Source: Sacculina carcini | Taxonomy: Eukaryota; Arthropoda; Thecostraca; Sacculinidae | DNA length: 64,000 bases | NCBI GenBank assembly: GCA_916048095.2 | Contig: OU696593.1 | Location: 5,374,830-5,438,829 of the forward strand | Direction of reading: 5' to 3' | In this document: in pieces, positions 1 through 8,822 of the stretch | Layout of the letters: each line of letters opens with the position of its first letter | Position numbering within the stretch: the stretch's first letter is position 1 | The notes under the pieces: model-generated | What the model was told of the DNA's origin: nothing | Seen by the model: the letters and a program-made list of their open reading frames with translations, nothing else | Database searches by the model: none | Made by a program: the position numbers and the translations under genes

Positions 1-173
1 ACACTCATATGTGAAGCATTTCGGAAATCCGTCCCATTATATTCTCGGTCTAATCATTCCTATCAGTTCTTGTTGTCAGTTGATATCAGTTGATATGTCT
101 CCGATACATATTGTTACTATTGATTTTATTTAATGTTACTTTCTGTGACGACATACATTGTTCCAAGAGCTCC

Positions 174-248
174 ACACACACTGACACACACAAACATACA
201 CACACACACACTGACACACACGCACACACTGACACATACACACACATA
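174..248. repeat. CA-rich microsatellite
   Basis: Imperfect (CA)n run with interspersed CTGACA and CATA variants. It explains the Val/Cys-rich and His/Thr-rich spurious frames here. Confidence 0.9.
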
Positions 249-489
249 TTTGTTAATATGTGTTAAAAGGTTAAAGATTAAGGGTCTCAAGTGACAGCTG
301 CTACACTGGAAGAAGTTGAAGCTTATGAACACACATAGGTGTGTCCCGTGCAGCTCGCTGCCACCGCAGAACCCACCCTATCCACGCTATGGCGCCACAA
401 GCACGGAAGACGTATTAGAGAGGGCCACCTCCCCAGAATGCATGACACAACTCATGACTGATATCTGGTACCATCATTTACTGCTGGGT

Positions 490-606
490 GGACAGGGGCT
501 GTTGGATTATAGAATTCACCCCAAAATAATTCTCCTCCACCGGGATTCGAACCGCTGACCTCTAATCATCAGTATTTTACGTATTTTACGTCTACTCCAC
601 CAGCAA
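490..606 (-). mobile_element. tRNA-derived SINE head or degenerate tRNA-like sequence
   Basis: On the minus strand GGTTCGAATCCCGG (540-553) matches the RNA polymerase III B box, and TGGTGGAGTAG (about 592-602) fits the A-box pattern TRGYNNANNNG roughly 40 bp upstream. The T-arm does not fold as a perfect 5-bp stem and a duplicated TAAAATACG-type motif lies between the boxes, so an active tRNA gene is unlikely. A SINE head or tRNA pseudogene fits best. No second copy was noticed in the window, and the body and tail limits are unknown. Confidence 0.5.
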
Positions 607-1381
607 AAATCATTTGCAAGCGACCCTTGCATATTTAACTACATTGAAGAGGTTAGTCAGTTAGGTGAGTCAGTTAAGCTTTCACAGTGCTGCAAAGGCA
701 GCACATTACATTAGAAAGCTAAACCTAACATAACCTAAAATCTATGAAAAATATAGAAACGTTTTTGTGGGTTTTCCAAGCGTTTTTTTTATAAATTAGC
801 GTTCTTAATGTTCTTGAATCCTTACACATTTAGCCTAGACGAAAAAACTCGGCCAACCGATCACGAACTTCGAGGTCTGTGAGTACGCCCAATTTCTCCT
901 GACATAAGCACGTTGTCACGGAAATTGGTGTGACCCATGATACAGGAGGACGGTGTAACTCAGTTTGATCTTCACTCGGTATCGGAATGTTCATCTCAAT
1001 CGATGTTGCTAAAGCTCGCCTCGAAAAGGTGGATGCTAATACACGATGTCGCCGACTGAGCTGATGAGATGGAATTGGATGAAAATTTAAAATTCGACGG
1101 ATACAATGACCTTTTCGAATGAGAATTATAAAAAACGTACGAGTTTTTATTAAGTCATTTATTTACGAGGAAACATTTAGACATATTTAGAAATAATTTC
1201 TTTCAACCGCAAGTGCCGATTGGTTGTTCATCACGAGTTTTCATTAGATAATGATTTACGAGGTCACTAGTATAGTAATTGTGTTAGATGCAGTCATTTC
1301 TGAACTGGATTTCAGCTGTGGAACATCGTTATCACACACCGTCAGTTCAGTTTGTGTTGAAGGTGAATACCTGAAAACAAC
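607..1381. other. Non-coding stretch upstream of the chimeric kinase gene
   Basis: No ORF with recognisable domains was found. The stretch is AT-rich and includes a TATA-like element at 1126-1136. It presumably holds the promoter and 5' UTR of the downstream gene. The 61-codon frame at 1251-1436 is out of frame with the kinase ORF and looks like chance. Confidence 0.5.
1126..1136 (+). promoter_or_regulatory. TATA-like element upstream of kinase ORF
   Basis: TTATAAAAAAC lies about 250 bp upstream of the ORF start. Position and composition suit a core promoter, but such AT words are common in this AT-rich DNA, so the call is tentative. Confidence 0.2.
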
Positions 1382-3535
1382 ATGCAAGATATGCGCAAAA
1401 AGATCACTATTGAGGAGGCGTTTGCCAAACACCTAGCCTGGACCGGTGTTACCGAACAGGCAGCAAGGCTATGCGTCCACTATAACAACACTTCAAAGTG
1501 GAGCATGTTTTCCAACTGGAAGAAGACCATTCGCCAGTGTCCCGCGTACTGTGTGCGCAATCTCAAAAAGTACTCGGCAAAAATGACCACCAAGAAGCCC
1601 AGCAAGGTTCTCGCCAAGTGTAGCAAGCATACCACTTTGCTGCAAAACCTGGAGATCTCGCTGCGTATGTACACCAGACGTTGGCTTCTGGATTTCGTGG
1701 AGCAGCAAGGAGTCATTGTTCTGCTCGACTACATGAATATCATACTATCGGCCAAAGAACGTCTTGACCAAGAAGAGGAGACCACCACTTGCTGTATGCC
1801 GATATTCTGCAGATCTAAACCAAACACCAATAAGTCCATTCTTATTAAAAATGCACACCAGGTGTTAAAACAATGTGTGCTTTGTCTCAAAGCAATAGTG
1901 GGAGATAAAATATCCATCTATAAAATAGTCCTGAATCGGGAAAATATCCTAGTGCTGGTACGTTGCGTCGACTTTATCGTACAAGAGTCTTCGGCAACGA
2001 TCATTATTGATCCAACAGCATCTACGATCATGGGCATTTTAAAAACGTTGGCGATAAACGACCCACATGTCCGCACTGTGCTTCAAGATTTTTGCTACAA
2101 TGATCTCTACACCCGTCAAATGGGCAGATTAAGTGATTTGGTCAATAATTTCGATGAGCCTGGACCTCAATCGCCATATATTGAGATGCAAGATCCTGAT
2201 ACCAAAACTGAAACGGTCAGTGCGGACCTGGTGCCTGCGGCGGCGGAGGCGGCCAGCTCAATTGAGGCGGCAACGTGTCCCACCAAGTATTCGCTGGCCG
2301 ATTTTGAGCTGATTAGCGTGATTGGACGCGGCCGCTACGGCAAAGTGATGATGGTGGAGCTGCGACGCACTCGGCGCGTGTACGCTATGAAGGTGATCAA
2401 GAAGGAGATGCTAACCAGCGACTTTCTCATCAAATCAGTAAAGATCGAAAAGAACGTCCTTCAGACAGTATCCAACCATCCGTTTCTGGTTGGACTGCAC
2501 TCGTGCTTTCAGAGTTTCAGTCGGCTGTTTTTTGTGATTGAGCTTGTGAGCGGTGGTGACCTCATGTTTCACCAGTATCGCCACGGCAAACTGCCCGAGG
2601 AGCACGTCAGGTTCTACTCGGCTGAGATTTGCATAGCGCTCAAATTTCTACACGAGAAGGGCATCATCCACCGTGACCTGAATCCGAAAAATGTGCTGAT
2701 CGATCACGAGGGTCATATCAAGCTGACGGACTACGGCATATGCAAGGTGGGAATTCGGCCGGGCGACAGGACGCTCACATTCTGCGGCACGCCCTGGTAC
2801 ATAGCACCGGAGATTCAGTTTGGCGAGGGTTACGATTTCAGTGTGGACTGGTGGGCGCTGGGTGTGCTCATGTACAAGATGATGACAAATTACTTTCCGT
2901 TCGAAATTTTAAATCATTCTAGCTGTACCACTGATACACCAGAGTTACTGCTGTTGCTGTCTATTACCCACAGGATCCTATGCCTTCCGCAGTCTTTGTC
3001 GGTGGAGACGCGCAACATCCTCAAGGGATTTATCGAGATAAACCCGCTGAAGCGACTGGGATGTCATTCGGATACCGGTATCCAGGACATACTGGAACAC
3101 GCGTTCTTTGAGAGCATTGACTGGCAGCTACTGGAGCAGAAAGAGCTGACACCGCCGTACAAGCCGTACATCAGGACCAAACGTGACCTGGCCAACTTTC
3201 CGCATCCGTTAACCCACCAACCGGTGTGGATGGCACCTAACAGACCAATCAATACACGGTTTCAATACATCGACCAGAGCCATTTTGACGGATTCGACTA
3301 TGTCAACCCGTCGCTGATATCCGATGAAGGTCATACACACATCGATAAAGGTCACACAGAAAGATGTTATACCACCGTTATTATTGAACCAAGCAGCGAT
3401 GCAGCCAGTGAAACGGTGACACCGGCCAGGACCAGTACCTCGGCCAGGACCAGAACGTACCCGGTGACATCGGCCGTGTTCAACATTGACAGGTCACATC
3501 TCGATCGCTGTGTCTCTTGTCCATCTAACATCTAA
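1382..3535 (+). CDS. Chimeric FMNL-type formin GBD/FH3 - atypical PKC kinase
   Basis: Single uninterrupted ORF of 717 residues. Residues ~8-123 resemble the FMNL/Frl formin GTPase-binding region: a KW after a helical segment, an AY..NLKKY-like stretch, LEISLRMYTRRW (90-101) and LLDYM (114-118). Residues ~155-255 look like a shortened FH3/armadillo segment (VLCLKAI). A low-complexity Ala/Glu linker (~281-298) leads into an aPKC-type kinase: Gly loop GRGRYG 315-320, Lys337, helix-C Glu356, HRD 430-432, Asn437, DYG 450-452 (the aPKC form of DFG), activation-loop Thr466, APE 475-477, and the aPKC C-tail with FDGFDY at 635-640. The catalytic-loop Lys is Asn434 and the turn-motif Thr is Ala618. The PB1, pseudosubstrate and C1 parts of aPKC and the FH1, FH2 and DAD of formins are absent. 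A Ser/Thr-rich tail (~651-717) exceeds the usual aPKC end. Family knowledge suggests direct Cdc42/Rac-type GTPase binding coupled to a kinase or pseudokinase; this is inference. ATG 1382 is the first in frame; ATG 1391 is an alternative start, and an upstream exon cannot be excluded. Confidence 0.85.
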   Translation: MQDMRKKITIEEAFAKHLAWTGVTEQAARLCVHYNNTSKWSMFSNWKKTIRQCPAYCVRNLKKYSAKMTTKKPSKVLAKCSKHTTLLQNLEISLRMYTRRWLLDFVEQQGVIVLLDYMNIILSAKERLDQEEETTTCCMPIFCRSKPNTNKSILIKNAHQVLKQCVLCLKAIVGDKISIYKIVLNRENILVLVRCVDFIVQESSATIIIDPTASTIMGILKTLAINDPHVRTVLQDFCYNDLYTRQMGRLSDLVNNFDEPGPQSPYIEMQDPDTKTETVSADLVPAAAEAASSIEAATCPTKYSLADFELISVIGRGRYGKVMMVELRRTRRVYAMKVIKKEMLTSDFLIKSVKIEKNVLQTVSNHPFLVGLHSCFQSFSRLFFVIELVSGGDLMFHQYRHGKLPEEHVRFYSAEICIALKFLHEKGIIHRDLNPKNVLIDHEGHIKLTDYGICKVGIRPGDRTLTFCGTPWYIAPEIQFGEGYDFSVDWWALGVLMYKMMTNYFPFEILNHSSCTTDTPELLLLLSITHRILCLPQSLSVETRNILKGFIEINPLKRLGCHSDTGIQDILEHAFFESIDWQLLEQKELTPPYKPYIRTKRDLANFPHPLTHQPVWMAPNRPINTRFQYIDQSHFDGFDYVNPSLISDEGHTHIDKGHTERCYTTVIIEPSSDAASETVTPARTSTSARTRTYPVTSAVFNIDRSHLDRCVSCPSNI

Positions 3536-4018
3536 CATCTAGCATCAGCGGTGTGCTTCAAGTGCAAATCAACGCAACAAATCTGACGGAAGACACGTCA
3601 CATTTCTGCTTCTCTCTCTATCTGTCCTACTCTCTCTATCGTTTGACGTAATCTCAAGCTGTGAAGACAGGGCGAGGAGATGAATGGTGGCAGCGGCTAT
3701 TATTGCCGTTTCCACAGTCCTAACATCTTTCCGAGAACAATTATGACGTCACAATGAGCTTGTGCACATTGAATATGACCAATTTTGATTGAGTGAATGT
3801 ATCATAAGTCAGACTGCTCAAGATTACGTTTGGTGAAATTATGGAAAAAAGTTTGCCCACTGATAACACAGAAAGCAGGCAACAATGAGTAGCTTGACAG
3901 CTATGATACCCCCGCCATATGAGCGGATAATACTTTCCTCTGGGAAAGGGGGACCTGTAGTCACAGGCCAAAATAATTACATTAGCAAGTAGTGTATTTA
4001 ACCTTTGTATTAGCTATT
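3536..4018. other. 3' flank of kinase gene
   Basis: Three near-repeats of TAACATCTA surround the stop codon. No poly(A) tract, canonical AATAAA or target-site duplication was seen that would mark a simple retrocopy end. No other gene is recognisable. Confidence 0.4.
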
Positions 4019-4190
4019 TGTAGAATGACACAACATAACTTAAAAAAGATATATTAAAAGACAGGCGCGCGTGGGACATCGATGTCCCACGCGCGCCTAT
4101 ACGAACACACCGCACAGCAGACACGCCCGAACACGACTCCTCACCTACACATCCTCACATCTCAACACGACACCCGATCACCGCCACGCA
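4019..4190 (-). mobile_element. Old LTR fragment related to the LTRs at 8451 and 9582
   Basis: Read on the minus strand, this matches the 3' end of the young 372-bp LTRs: TGTA start on the plus strand, the AAAAAGATATATTAAAAGACA block, the GC palindrome, and a CGAACACGACTCC block. It diverges after about 4150. The partner LTR and internal region are absent, so it is a decayed solo LTR or fragment of the same family. Confidence 0.7.
4063..4098. repeat. Perfect 36-bp palindrome of the LTR family
   Basis: The arms AGGCGCGCGTGGGACATC and their exact complement meet with no spacer. The same element with one central mismatch occurs in both young LTRs (8744-8779 and 9875-9910). Confidence 0.9.
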
Positions 4191-4197
4191 GAGTATG

Positions 4198-4300
4198 GGT
4201 ACGGTACGGTATGGTACGAAATTACGGTACGAACATTTTTCCGAAGTACGGTTCGGTACGAAAGTACGAAACAAATATTCGTACCGTACCGTACCTTTTT
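4198..4300. repeat. GGTAC-rich degenerate tandem repeat
   Basis: Repeated GGTACGG, GTACGAA and inverted CCGTACCGTACC words. It interrupts the similarity to the LTR family and contains local dyad symmetry. Confidence 0.75.
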
Positions 4301-4734
4301 CGTTCTAAAGAGAATGGGTCAAAGGTGAGCTCGATATAGAAAACTAAGTTCAACAGAATCGGTGGGAAGCTAAAATTAATATTTCCTGGGGGACCAGAGT
4401 CAGATAGATGTTTTAAGACGTTCATAATTCTATTTCGATACATGGATCATCATTCTATTTCGATACTGTAGTATGTGCATGCATGTGTGTGTGCATCATC
4501 TGCCTGTGCAACATGAGCTCACTGTTGCTGGGGTGTATGTGCGCGTGCAGCAGTTGACTGGTGTATAATTCCAGGTATGTCCTGTCCTTGCAAGTGTGAT
4601 CGGTGGTGACGCATGGTTCATTGCTGGTGTGTAATGTCGTGTGAGTGTGGGTGAGTTGGTTGTAGGTTGTCGTTGTGTGTGGTCGTTTTGACTGAATAAA
4701 GTGTTTTTGCGTTGTGCTCGTGCGTCTTTTACAG
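4301..4734. other. Unclassified non-coding sequence
   Basis: Contains a duplicated ATTCTATTTCGATAC word (about 4426-4467), TG-rich sequence and GAATAAAG at ~4694. No coding domain is seen. The His/Thr-rich minus-strand frames are products of the TG-rich DNA. It may be part of an old LTR, but no partner copy was found. Confidence 0.4.
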
Positions 4735-4822
4735 ATACATTTTGCGAGCCTGAACGCATACGCGTTCAGATACACATGTAAATCAATCATAGCGCGTGCA
4801 CAGATGAGTCAGATGACACACG
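4735..4822 (+). repeat. Direct repeat copy 1 (~85 bp)
   Basis: Begins ATACATTTTGCGAGCCTG and ends CAGATGAGTCAGATGAC. A diverged direct copy is at 4976-5061. The stretch between them may be an insertion or a local duplication. Confidence 0.75.
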
Positions 4823-4975
4823 CATCACGAGCACATAAGCACACAAACCAATATTGCCCGCACAAAATCCATTCCATTTGAAAGTGCAGACAAGCATACA
4901 TCTCGCATTTGTAAATGCCAGCAAAATCGGTTCTTCCGCTGCAATATAAGGAGTACATTCATAATTCTATTTTTA

Positions 4976-5061
4976 TACATTTTGCAAGCCTGCGCACATA
5001 GACATTCACATGCAGACATGTGAATCATTCATAGCGCGTGAACAGATGAGTCAGATGACCA
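4976..5061 (+). repeat. Direct repeat copy 2 (~85 bp)
   Basis: Begins ATACATTTTGCAAGCCTG and ends CAGATGAGTCAGATGAC. It is a diverged partner of 4735-4822, with several substitutions in the middle. Confidence 0.75.
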
Positions 5062-5104
5062 CTTAGTAGGGCTGGGCAGGAACCGGTTCTGACGATTCTT
5101 CTAC

Positions 5105-5376
5105 ATGGATATTGGAACCGGGTCCGAGACTCGGAACCTGTTCTGGAACCGGGTCCACACGGTTACGATTCTCGGATCCGAGTCCACACGGATCCGAGTC
5201 CACACGGATCCGAGTCCACACGGATCCGAGTCCACACGGTTCCGATTCTGGGACCCTGGTCCACACGTATCCGAGTCCAAACGGTTCCGATTTTCGGACC
5301 CGGGTCCACACGGTTCCGATTTTCGGACCCGGGTCCACACGGTTCCGATTCTCGGACCGGGTTCACACGGATCTTA
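5105..5376. repeat. GC-rich minisatellite, 16-bp and ~30-bp units
   Basis: Four adjacent copies of the 16-mer CGGATCCGAGTCCACA are flanked by longer variants built on TTCCGATTTTCGGACCCGGG plus GTCCACACGG. CGGATCCG and CGG...CCG give strong dyad symmetry. The Gly/Pro/Ser frames on both strands come from the repeat and are not genes. Confidence 0.92.
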
Positions 5377-5880
5377 GTATCAGGACTGACAGGAATAACT
5401 ATGCGCATTGCGAACACACTACATGAACACTACGGTGCGTCGGTTTTAGAATTAATGCTATTATATAATTGCGGTGAATGCAGTTTTTCACGTTTGGTTA
5501 AAAATGCGTATTATATGGTCTTTTTTCTGAAATTCATGTACATTTTTCTACAAGTAAGTCTGCGTACAGATGCATATTACACGAGGTATAATACTAAATT
5601 AAATACATATTATTTATTACACATATTTTATTAAATATATTATTAATCTATTATATTTTGGCGTATGATTACCCGAATTTTATTAATTAACCGCATTTTC
5701 AGCTAATTTGAGCGAAAAAGAATCGCATGAATGTTGATACATTTTCTAAATCTGCGTGAAAACTGCATCATTTCCATGTAGACTTCAATTACAATTCAAC
5801 AATCAAACAAAGAAAACAAACAAAAAACAACAATAATTTTATAATCAAAGGCAGCCAATTAATCGCAACACGATCGCAAT
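5377..5880. other. AT-rich non-coding stretch
   Basis: No recognisable gene or repeat. Only short frames without domain features. Confidence 0.5.
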
Positions 5881-6610
5881 TTTGCGGCAAAATGGATGTT
5901 TCAGCATAACTTTGTCGCTGATGGGCATGATGCCGCTAGCGATCAGTCCCAGTGGCTGTGGCAGCAGGTGTGCCGTGAACCAGTGGCGTAGTGTACGAGT
6001 GACGGAGGGTGTGAGACCCGGCCACTCACTAACGCCAACTGCAGCGCTCTGGAACGACAGGGTGTGCCCTGTCTGTCGACCCGAAATCGACTACCCGACA
6101 GCGCGACGCTCGGTATAAAAACCTTCCGTCTTGCTAAGAGACGTCCGAGCTGGGAGTGCACCGCTAAGTGACACTAGACAGACTCGACGGTTTAAAGCGA
6201 ACGTCTGATGCCTCAGAATCAAATGTGCTCAAGCCCACCTCTATGGGTGTTGTCTCGGAGGAATAACCGGCTACGGTATTCAGTCCAAGGCAGGCGGCAG
6301 AGCACAATCTATCCTTGGCAAAACGCTGTGAGGGCGATGTGGTCTTTAAAAAGACCGAAATGTATATTGCGTAGGTTAACTCGCTAATTTTACAGGGAGC
6401 GGGAGCGGCACCGTGGAGACCAGTAAAACTCAGAGCCGACGACGTGAAAGAGACGTTTATTGCCGAAAGTGCACGCTTTATATACCGCACGTTGTAACCG
6501 TACGGTGTGGTGTTACACGTGACGTCACTGCTATCGTGTGCAACATGATTAATGTGTATGTGTATGCGTGTGTGTGTGTGTTTGTCTGACGCGCATGCGC
6601 GTCTAACATT
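5881..6610. other. Promoter- or LTR-like stretch, unclassified
   Basis: More GC-rich than its flanks. It contains CGGTATAAAAACC (about 6111-6123), a good TATA context followed by GC-rich transcribed-leader-like sequence, then a (TG)n run and the 16-bp palindrome GACGCGCATGCGCGTC (6588-6603). No flanking direct repeats were found, so an LTR identity is unproven. Confidence 0.3.
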
Positions 6611-8256
6611 TTTCAATAAATAAAACAGCAATAACAATCAAAAGCATATACAAACACCGTGCACACATAATTGTTATATAACGGAATTAATACGTAATGA
6701 TACTCGCGGTAATACAGTGACAGTTATATAGTGGCATTCATATAATTGGCAAATGCAAATACAATAAGACAGTGTACACATTTGACATACATGGAACAGA
6801 ATTGATGTGTGTGGCTACAACTTCCCGCAAAGGTTTTCTCATTGAATCCAACAAAATATATATTTTCGGAATCAGCATGAAAAAAATGTATATACAGCAA
6901 CTTGGCACTAGTTAAACTTTTGAAAAATTAAAGAATCCACCCATTCTAATGCACACACGCATACATGACTAGAGCTGTGATCACGGCACATCGATCACAT
7001 TTGACGTATCGCCCACATGGAATTTGAAAACCCATACAGGTGTGAACCAGGCGAGAAAGATGCCTCCTAAGTTTGTTTGCATCCAACGAAATGTACGTAA
7101 AAATCATGGATGGAAGTGAGCCAGTGTGGACATTAATGAATCTGGTCATATTTGTGCGGAAACCGTGTTTTCACTCAGAATCTGTTATGACTGAAATCAG
7201 CAGGCTGACATGGTTGTAGGCGGCTAAGAAAAATAGTTTGTCAGTTAAACTGCCAGCGTCAACATCTCAACTAGTGTTTGAGCTGTTTAGTTGAATCTAG
7301 TGAGGTCCACCGTGTACACTTGAGTGGTGAGTAAAATTTTTTTTGCCATATATTTATACATTAGCGTGCATAAATGTTTAGTATTAGAAATTGTTTGTAC
7401 TTATTAAAATGGCATGTTTATCAATTTCAATCTTTTTTTCTTCAATTTATTCTTGTAGTGCTCCAACATTAGTAGCGTAGCAGATGGGCCTGAGTGACCT
7501 TGCGGTTATTACGAAAATGTTCGCAATGTTCATCCTTATATCTCATAATGATCACTCAATGAGGGTGTTGAGGGGAAAATAACTCTTTTGTTGAACTCGG
7601 CGTATATTCTATCAATTAAGCATTTAGTCATACTAATGACTAACATACTTCTTCCCAAATATAGCTTTATTTCAACCCGAGACCGCCCAATATATCGCTA
7701 ATAGGGAAATTGAAATTGGGATGGGGATAGATAGCGATAGATGGGATGGGATAGGGAATCGCTAATAGGGAAGTGAAATTGCCAATATGCCTCTGTCTAA
7801 TATAGAACTATTCAAGTTCATATTTTTTGTATTTTCCATTTCACCGCAGCGGTTTTCACCGCAGCGGACTCGGTTGTATCCGCGGGCTGAGAGGACTCGG
7901 CCAACGCCACCTAGATACAAGGCCCTTCCATCCCCTCCCCATGGGGGGTGTTACGTCAGCCCGACCGTCCTAACGCTACCTGGGTATCACAGCTTGCTAT
8001 GACTCATCAATAAACCGATGCTAATGACTCAGCTACAAACCATTGAAACGCTGACGCTGCATCGCTGATCACGTGATCAGTTCGTTGTCAGTGTCGAGTG
8101 TCGTTGTCAGTTCGTGGTCAGTTAGTGTAGCGTTGCGCGTGTTTGTGGTGTTGTGTGTATTTGTAGCGTTGCGCGTTTTGGGATTTTACGTGTGTTCGCT
8201 GTGATAATTATTTGTGGCTTTGTGCGCATTTATTTTCAGTGCAGCATAGTTGGTTC
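6611..8256. other. Non-coding sequence before the LINE
   Basis: AT-rich, no coding domains. It includes a doubled CGCTAATAGGGAA motif (about 7695-7770), a doubled TTTTCACCGCAGCGG (7847-7876), the palindrome CTGATCACGTGATCAG (8065-8080) and TGTCAGTTCG-type short repeats up to ~8180. Confidence 0.45.
7902..7924 (+). repeat. 23-bp dispersed motif, copy 1
   Basis: CAACGCCACCTAGATACAAG plus GCC is found here and inverted at 18515-18537. Both lie next to ACTCGG words, which suggests remnants of one dispersed repeat family. Confidence 0.6.
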
Positions 8257-8450
8257 GACGTCGGCGTTATCTTCAGTTCTTTCCTTAACCTTAATCAACT
8301 GCCTGATATATCATTTACCTCTCTATCTTTTGAATATATTGCACTTTACCTTTCACTACCTGCATCACGTAGGCTCGGCATAATCCTTATATATCGCCAC
8401 AACAATCCAGGTTCTTCTTCACAATTCATTTCAGATTTTGACACTCTCAT
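8257..8450 (+). pseudogene. LINE endonuclease, first part
   Basis: The encoded stretch LPDISFTSLSFEYIALYLSL ... GIILIYRH is typical of the middle of an APE-like endonuclease. The frame runs to the CTCAT site, where the LTR element begins, and resumes at 9954. The N-terminal catalytic residues of the nuclease are absent, so the 5' end is truncated. Confidence 0.75.
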
Positions 8451-8822
8451 TGTAGTTCTGGGTTTTCGTTGTGTGTGTGGGCTTATGCTTCTTGTGTTTG
8501 CTGGCGTGGTGCTTTGCGCATTGTGTATGTATGTTTGTGTGCGAGTGTGTGTGCATGTGCATGTATTGCAGCGAGGAGTGTGCAAGATTGCAAGTGTCGA
8601 GTGTCGTGTGTCGTTGTGGCATTGGTTTGCTCTGCATGTGTATGTGAGTGTGTGTGCGCGTATGCAATGGTGTCCTTGTATTGTCCTCTGAGTTCGTGGG
8701 GGGAGTCGTGTTCGGGCGTGTTTGCTGTGCGGTGTTGTCTTGTAGGCGCGCGTGGGACATCGCTGTCCCACGCGCGCCTGTCTTTTAATATATCTTTTTC
8801 AGTTTTGTTTTGTCAAGTTACA
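8451..8822 (+). repeat. Left (5') LTR, 372 bp
   Basis: Starts TGTAGTTCTGGG and ends AAGTTACA, so the TGTA/TACA ends are inverted. TG-rich first two thirds, then the GC palindrome, then TTTTAATATATCTTTTTC. Confidence 0.92.
8744..8779. repeat. 36-bp GC palindrome in left LTR
   Basis: Arms AGGCGCGCGTGGGACATCG and the complementary half, with one mismatch at the centre. It could form a strong hairpin in the transcript close to the LTR 3' end. Confidence 0.9.

Noticed and set aside
1251-1436. 61-codon ORF upstream of the kinase as a separate gene or upstream exon
   Set aside because: Different frame from the kinase ORF, no domain, no clear splice sites; probably chance.
5063-5426. Gly/Pro/Ser/Asp-repeat ORFs on both strands
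   Set aside because: All derive from the 16/30-bp minisatellite, which is open in several frames at once.
6164-6637. 157-codon minus-strand ORF as a gene
   Set aside because: No domain, His/Thr-rich start from the TG run, and it overlaps promoter-like and palindromic sequence.
8346-8771. Long His/Thr-rich minus-strand ORFs over 8346-8771 and 9484-9902
   Set aside because: They are the complement of the TG-rich LTRs; low-complexity translation duplicated only because the LTR is duplicated.
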